Translations under genes and position numbers: made by a program
In this document: piece after piece, positions 7,374-10,158 of the stretch
Layout of the letters: each line of letters starts with the position of its first letter
How positions within the stretch are numbered: the stretch's first letter is position 1
The notes under the pieces: generated by a model
The model's database searches: none
Seen by the model: the letters and a program-made list of their open reading frames with translations, nothing else
What the model was told of the DNA's origin: nothing
Assembly (NCBI GenBank): GCA_001786095.1
Contig: MFVN01000005.1
Coordinates: 2,794-12,951, forward strand
DNA: 10,158 nt
Source: Candidatus Nomurabacteria bacterium RIFCSPLOWO2_02_FULL_42_17
GTDB lineage: Bacteria; Patescibacteriota; Minisyncoccia; Phycocordibacterales; MFVN01
Reading direction: 5' to 3'

Positions 7374-7383
7374 ACATATCACC

Positions 7384-7686
7384 ATGAAAACAATTATGCC
7401 TTTGGGCGACAGGGTTTTGGTTAAGCCACTGGGCGCGGGCGAGGATAAGAAAAATAAGGCCGGAATTATCATTCCCGATACAATCGGCAAGGAAAAGCCA
7501 GAACGGGGCAAGGTCGTGGCCGTGGGCGAGGGGCGGTGGAACGAGGACGGCGACGGGCTTGTTCCTATGCGCGTCAAAGTCGGCCAAACGGTAATTTTTT
7601 CCAAATACAGCCCCGATGAAATAAAAATCGAAGGCGAAGAATATTTTATTCTGAAAGAAGAAAGTATTTTGGCGGTTATAAAATAA
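7384..7686 (+). CDS. groES: Co-chaperonin GroES
   Basis: GroES forms the heptameric lid of the GroEL folding chamber in the cytoplasm. The 100-residue product is of normal length and begins with the family motif [10 protein letters not shown] (residues 6-15). The mobile loop that contacts GroEL is about residues 19-35 and includes [25 protein letters not shown] follows, then the conserved [10 protein letters not shown] and [15 protein letters not shown] near the end. ATG 7384 is chosen over an upstream in-frame TTG (7345) because the latter coincides with the promoter's -35; a Met four residues later (7396) is the only other reasonable start. groEL follows 14 nt downstream in the same operon. 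Confidence 0.97.
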   Translation: MKTIMPLGDRVLVKPLGAGEDKKNKAGIIIPDTIGKEKPERGKVVAVGEGRWNEDGDGLVPMRVKVGQTVIFSKYSPDEIKIEGEEYFILKEESILAVIK

Positions 7687-7700
7687 TTTTTTAAAAATAT

Positions 7701-9344
7701 ATGGCTAAACAAATTATTTGGAGCGAAGAAGCTCGTAAAAAACTAAAACAGGGCATTGATAAAGTCGCCAATGCTGTGCGCATTACGCTTGGACCGCGCG
7801 GGCGCAATGTGGTTCTGGATAAGGGCTATGGCGCGCCCATGGTTACTAACGACGGCGTGTCTATCGCTAAAGAAATTACTTTAACCGATAAGTTTGAGAA
7901 TATGGGCGCGGAAATTATCAAGGAAGTTGCTGAAAAAACCAATGAAACGGCCGGCGATGGCACAACCACTTCGGTTATTTTAGCCGAAGCCATAATTTCT
8001 GAAGGGCTTAAACGCGCTTCTATGGGCGCCAACGGCATGGTTATACGGCGCGGGATAGAGCGGGCGAAAGAAGACGCGGTGATTGAATTAAAAAAATTAG
8101 CCAAGCCCATCAAAAACAAAGACGAGATTCGTCAGGTGGCCACCTTGGCGGCCGAGTCCGAAGAAATCGGAAAAATTATTGCCGGAACAATAGAAAAAGT
8201 TGGCAAAGACGGCGTGGTGACAGTGGAAGAATCACAATCTTTTGGCGTGGACTCGGAAGTTGTGGAGGGTTTAGAATTTGATAAAGGCTATGTTTCACCT
8301 TATATGATTACCGACGCCGAACGCATGGAGGCGGTATATAATCAACCGTCAATTTTAATAACTGACAAAAAAATCTCGGCTATCAAAGAAATACTTCCGC
8401 TTCTGGAAAAATTAGCGCAAACTGGCAAGAAAGAATTAGTGATTATTGCCGAAGAAGTGGAAGGCGATGCTCTGGCGACTTTTGTAGTCAATAAATTGCG
8501 CGGAACTTTTAGTATTTTGGCAGTTAAAGCCCCGGGTTTTGGAGATCATAAAAAAGAACTTTTAGGGGATATCGCCGTAACCGTGGGCGCTAAAGTAATT
8601 TCCGAAGAAGTCGGGATTAAGTTGGAAAACGCCGACTTGTCGGCGTTGGGGAGCGCGCGCAAAGTTATTGCCACTAAAGATAAAACTGTTATCGTGGGCG
8701 GACGCGGTAAGAAGCAGGAAATTGAAAAACACGTAGCCCAACTCAAAGCCCAGCGCGAGGCAACGGAATCTAAATATGATATTGAAAAAATAGATGAACG
8801 TATTGCCAAGTTGACCGGCGGGGTGGCGATTATAAAAGTCGGCGCGGCCACTGAAACCGAGATGAAATATTTGAAATTAAAAATAGAAGACGCGGTCAAT
8901 GCCACTAAAGCGGCCATTGCCGAGGGCATTGTGGCCGGGGGAGGCACGGCCTTAGTCAAAGTAGCGGGAAAACTTTCTCGCCGTGTAGCGGCTTCGGGAG
9001 ACTCGGAGTTCGCTATCGGCTACAACGCCTTAGTTAACGCACTTTACACACCGCTCCGGCAGATTGCCGTGAACGCCGGGCGCGACGATGGTGCGGTTAT
9101 CGTGGAAAAAGTAAAAAAGTCCGCGGGCGACGCTTTCGGTTATGACGCTTCGGGCGATCCCGCCGCCGAGGCGGAAATTTCCGATCTTATAAAAGCTGGC
9201 ATTGTTGACCCCGTTAAAGTAACACGCACGGCGCTGGAAAACGCGGCCTCGGCGGCGGCCATGCTCATCACCACCGAAGTTGCCATTGCCGACGAACCCG
9301 AAAAGAAAACTCCGCCCGAATCCCCCGATCATCATGAGTTTTAA
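7701..9344 (+). CDS. groEL: Chaperonin GroEL
   Basis: GroEL is the ATP-driven tetradecameric folding chaperonin. The 547-residue protein is full length. ATP-site motifs include LGPRGRNVVLDKGYGAP (30-46), DGVSIAKEI (51-59) and GDGTTT (85-90); GGGTAL near residue 412 and the C-terminal equatorial helices are also present. The usual Gly-Gly-Met-rich tail that fills the chamber is missing: after residue 530 it ends in DEPEKKTPPESPDHHEF, an acidic and His-containing tail. The DNA for the last 19 residues and stop is repeated 579 nt downstream, after the RelE-type toxin, so this gene end may have been replaced during insertion of the toxin-antitoxin unit. There is no Shine-Dalgarno motif in the 14-nt gap after groES, so translation is probably coupled. 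Confidence 0.99.
   Translation: MAKQIIWSEEARKKLKQGIDKVANAVRITLGPRGRNVVLDKGYGAPMVTNDGVSIAKEITLTDKFENMGAEIIKEVAEKTNETAGDGTTTSVILAEAIISEGLKRASMGANGMVIRRGIERAKEDAVIELKKLAKPIKNKDEIRQVATLAAESEEIGKIIAGTIEKVGKDGVVTVEESQSFGVDSEVVEGLEFDKGYVSPYMITDAERMEAVYNQPSILITDKKISAIKEILPLLEKLAQTGKKELVIIAEEVEGDALATFVVNKLRGTFSILAVKAPGFGDHKKELLGDIAVTVGAKVISEEVGIKLENADLSALGSARKVIATKDKTVIVGGRGKKQEIEKHVAQLKAQREATESKYDIEKIDERIAKLTGGVAIIKVGAATETEMKYLKLKIEDAVNATKAAIAEGIVAGGGTALVKVAGKLSRRVAASGDSEFAIGYNALVNALYTPLRQIAVNAGRDDGAVIVEKVKKSAGDAFGYDASGDPAAEAEISDLIKAGIVDPVKVTRTALENAASAAAMLITTEVAIADEPEKKTPPESPDHHEF
9283..9344 (+). repeat. groEL 3'-end direct repeat, copy 1 (in the intact gene)
   Basis: These 62 nt form the end of groEL (Ile529 to Phe547 plus TAA). 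They match 9862-9923 at 59 of 62 positions, with an uninterrupted identical core of 53 nt (9288-9340). The differences are at 9287, 9341 and 9344 and are all silent in the groEL frame. Similarity stops abruptly on both sides. Confidence 0.97.
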
Positions 9345-9373
9345 TTGTATTCGTTGGTGTTAAGTGATACAAT
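9345..9373 (+). promoter_or_regulatory. Promoter of the antitoxin-toxin operon, leaderless
   Basis: A good extended -10, TGATACAAT (TG at 9365-9366, hexamer 9368-9373), lies 7 nt before ATG 9381, so the transcript would start at or next to the ATG. A weak -35, TTGTAT (9345-9350), sits at the ideal 17-nt spacing and begins at the base after the groEL stop. The insert thus carries its own promoter and does not depend on groESL. Confidence 0.6.
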
Positions 9374-9380
9374 AATTAGT

Positions 9381-9578
9381 ATGCTTACTTTTACTAAAGT
9401 TCCGAAAAGTTACAGTAATTTGACGAAAATAATGGTTTCTCAGGCCGTTTCCGATTTTCTTACCGACCCGGATTTTGGTTTGGAATTAAGTTCTTATGCC
9501 AAACGTCGGCTAAAACTGGCTCGCTTTGGTAACCAAAAAACCACTCCAATCTCTCAAATCAAACGCAAGTATTGTTGA
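9381..9578 (+). CDS. Putative antitoxin of a RelE/ParE-type toxin
   Basis: This 65-residue protein is assigned as an antitoxin from position and size: it lies 13 nt upstream of a RelE-type toxin and shares its promoter. The first half (residues 7-31, VPKSYSNLTKIMVSQAVSDF and following) looks like a short dimerisation or DNA-binding region, and the second half is basic (KRRLKLARFG, then QIKRKYC), suited to wrapping the toxin. I cannot name its family confidently. The frame stays open back to a TTG at 9345, directly after and in frame with the groEL stop, but ATG 9381 is preferred because the extended -10 box ends 7 nt before it. No Shine-Dalgarno site. It probably represses its own promoter with the toxin, as type II antitoxins usually do. 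Confidence 0.65.
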   Translation: MLTFTKVPKSYSNLTKIMVSQAVSDFLTDPDFGLELSSYAKRRLKLARFGNQKTTPISQIKRKYC

Positions 9579-9591
9579 TATTCCATAAATT

Positions 9592-9861
9592 ATGGCGTGG
9601 TTGATCGAATTTCAAAAAGCTGCCGAGGTTGACCTTGCTAAATTAGATAAGGAAGTAAGAAGACAAGTGGTATGTAAATTAGAGTGGTTAGTAGAAAATT
9701 TCGAAAATGTCGTACCCCAAAATCTAGGCGGAGAATTCAAAGATTTTTATAAATTACGCGCTGGTGATTGGCGAATAAAATATAAAGTTAATTGGAATGG
9801 CAAAAAAATCATAGTTTGTTACATTGATCACCGAAGCCGAGCTTATCAAATTCGTAAATAA
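9592..9861 (+). CDS. RelE/ParE superfamily toxin
   Basis: This 89-residue protein has the RelE/ParE fold pattern: WLIEFQKAAEVDLAKLDKEV at the N-terminus (strand 1 and helix 1), then LGGEFKDFYKLRAGDWRIKYKV (45-66), then a final strand with IDHRSRAYQI (78-87). Lys54, Arg56, Arg61, His80, Arg81 and Tyr85 sit where RelE-type mRNA interferases carry their basic and aromatic active-site residues, so it is more likely a ribosome-dependent RNase than a gyrase poison, though this cannot be settled by eye. Length is typical and nothing is truncated. It is transcribed with the antitoxin upstream (13-nt gap, no Shine-Dalgarno). Its TAA is immediately followed by the duplicated groEL end. Confidence 0.88.
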   Translation: MAWLIEFQKAAEVDLAKLDKEVRRQVVCKLEWLVENFENVVPQNLGGEFKDFYKLRAGDWRIKYKVNWNGKKIIVCYIDHRSRAYQIRK

Positions 9862-9923
9862 CCATCGCCGACGAACCCGAAAAGAAAACTCCGCCCGAAT
9901 CCCCCGATCATCATGAGTTCTAG
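9862..9923 (+). pseudogene. Headless groEL 3'-end remnant (repeat copy 2)
   Basis: This copy encodes IADEPEKKTPPESPDHHEF and ends in TAG. Its frame is closed by a TAA at 9855-9857, so it is not expressed as a protein. Relative to copy 1 it carries ATC for ATT, TTC for TTT and TAG for TAA, all silent. Silent-only differences show that both copies evolved as functional groEL ends, so this is not a decayed local duplicate. It is probably the original gene end of this chromosome, because the next gene's promoter follows at once. Confidence 0.85.
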
Positions 9924-9928
9924 GCGGA

Positions 9929-9957
9929 TTGATATATAAATTTGCCCGTAGTATAAT
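9929..9957 (+). promoter_or_regulatory. Strong consensus-like promoter for the last gene, leaderless
   Basis: TTGATA (9929-9934), 17 nt, TATAAT (9952-9957) is a near-consensus sigma-70 promoter. The -10 box ends 6 nt before ATG 9964, so transcription should begin at or next to the start codon. It lies 5 nt after the stop of groEL copy 2. Confidence 0.75.
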
Positions 9958-9963
9958 GGCTGT

Positions 9964-10158
9964 ATGAAAAAAGTAGTCAAAGAAACGCCTAAATATGTGA
10001 CTGAAAAAACTTTTGAACAGAGTATGCGGGCTATTACAAGGTCTTTTGAAAGAGTTGATGAAGCATTTGAAAGAGTTGATGAAGCATTTGAAAGAGTTAA
10101 TAAGGCATTGGAAATAATAGTTAAAGAGATCAGAACAATTCATGAAGACAATAAATAT
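9964..10158 (+). CDS. Coiled-coil protein with FERVDEA heptads (partial, runs off the window)
   Basis: The reading frame is open from ATG 9964 to the window edge (65 codons, no stop). After a basic N-terminus (MKKVVKETPKY) comes TEKTFEQSMRAITRS, then three seven-residue repeats FERVDEA, FERVDEA, FERVNKA, then a further helical stretch (LEIIVKEIRTIHEDNKY). Phe and Val at fixed heptad positions predict a coiled coil. No catalytic motif is visible and I do not recognise a family. The start is supported by the strong promoter ending 6 nt upstream. The role is unknown; such heptad proteins often oligomerise. Confidence 0.65.
   Translation, partial: MKKVVKETPKYVTEKTFEQSMRAITRSFERVDEAFERVDEAFERVNKALEIIVKEIRTIHEDNKY
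10045..10107 (+). repeat. Three 21-nt tandem repeats encoding heptads
   Basis: Units at 10045-10065 and 10066-10086 are identical over all 21 nt. The third (10087-10107) differs at two positions, changing Asp-Glu to Asn-Lys. The period equals one coiled-coil heptad, so gain or loss of units keeps the frame. Confidence 0.93.

Larger units (their letters stand above)
9345..9923 (+). other. Candidate 579-bp toxin-antitoxin cassette inserted at the groEL 3' end
   Basis: The unit begins at the first base after the groEL TAA and ends with the repeated groEL terminus. Inside are a promoter whose possible -35 starts at the very first base (9345), a putative antitoxin, a RelE-type toxin whose stop (9859-9861) abuts the repeat, and the 62-nt groEL-end copy. 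Single-crossover integration of a small circle carrying TA genes plus a groEL end, or allelic recombination with a relative carrying such an insertion, would leave exactly this structure. No recombinase gene, terminal inverted repeat or attC-like hairpin is visible, so mobility is inferred from structure only. Confidence 0.6.

Noticed and set aside
7326..7383. CIRCE/HrcA operator upstream of groESL
   Set aside because: Neither half of the TTAGCACTC-N9-GAGTGCTAA consensus is present in this gap.
9283..9923. The repeated groEL end as an integron attC site or insertion-sequence target duplication
   Set aside because: The repeat is protein-coding groEL sequence with no attC-like fold, it is far longer than normal target duplications, and the unit contains no transposase or integrase.
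9862..9923. Recent local tandem duplication of the groEL end
   Set aside because: A non-coding local copy would accumulate random changes; all three differences are silent in the groEL frame and both stops are intact, which favours two separately selected groEL ends. With only three differences this is persuasive, not conclusive.
10045..10107. CRISPR-like array
   Set aside because: The units are contiguous with no spacers and follow the coding heptad period.
9754..10143. Minus-strand open frame with repeated INSFKCF units
   Set aside because: The repeats are the reverse complement of the 21-nt heptad repeats in the plus-strand coiled-coil gene, which has a strong promoter and start.

Overview
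This window looks like a piece of a Candidate Phyla Radiation (Patescibacteria, most likely Parcubacteria-like) chromosome. The evidence is indirect: very tight packing, overlapping genes, short intergenic gaps, no recognisable Shine-Dalgarno sites, an RNase J with a basic N-terminal extension, and small toxin-antitoxin-type genes of the sort common in these genomes. TGA is used as an ordinary stop, so the recoded SR1/Gracilibacteria lineages are unlikely. I cannot place it more finely from sequence alone.

Layout. At the left, a membrane-anchored HtrA-type serine protease (68-1375, +) converges on a four-gene minus-strand operon read right to left: secG, a family 5 extracellular solute-binding protein, RNase J and an MFS transporter (6317 down to 1372). 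Three of these four genes overlap or abut, and the protease and transporter share a TTAA that serves as stop codon on both strands. Divergent from secG is a bicistron: an unrecognised 89-residue protein coupled by an 8-nt overlap to an AbiEii-like nucleotidyltransferase toxin. Next comes groES-groEL (7384-9344, +), then a RelE/ParE-type toxin with its putative antitoxin (9381-9861), then the start of a coiled-coil protein that runs off the right edge.

The most striking structure is at the 3' end of groEL. The last 62 nt of groEL (9283-9344) are repeated at 9862-9923, directly after the toxin stop codon. The two copies differ at only three positions, and all three are silent in the GroEL reading frame (ATT/ATC, TTT/TTC, TAA/TAG). 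The toxin-antitoxin pair therefore sits in a 579-bp unit bounded by groEL 3' ends. This is what insertion of a small cassette at the groEL terminus, with regeneration of the gene end from a diverged groEL, would leave behind. No integrase is present in the unit.

A second theme is promoter architecture. Six recognisable sigma-70-like promoters place the -10 hexamer only 6-10 nt from the start codon (htrA, secG, the nucleotidyltransferase bicistron, groES, the antitoxin and the last gene). This predicts leaderless or nearly leaderless mRNAs and fits the missing Shine-Dalgarno sites. No gene-free stretch exceeds 300 nt. I see no rRNA, tRNA, CRISPR array, insertion sequence or clear intrinsic terminator.
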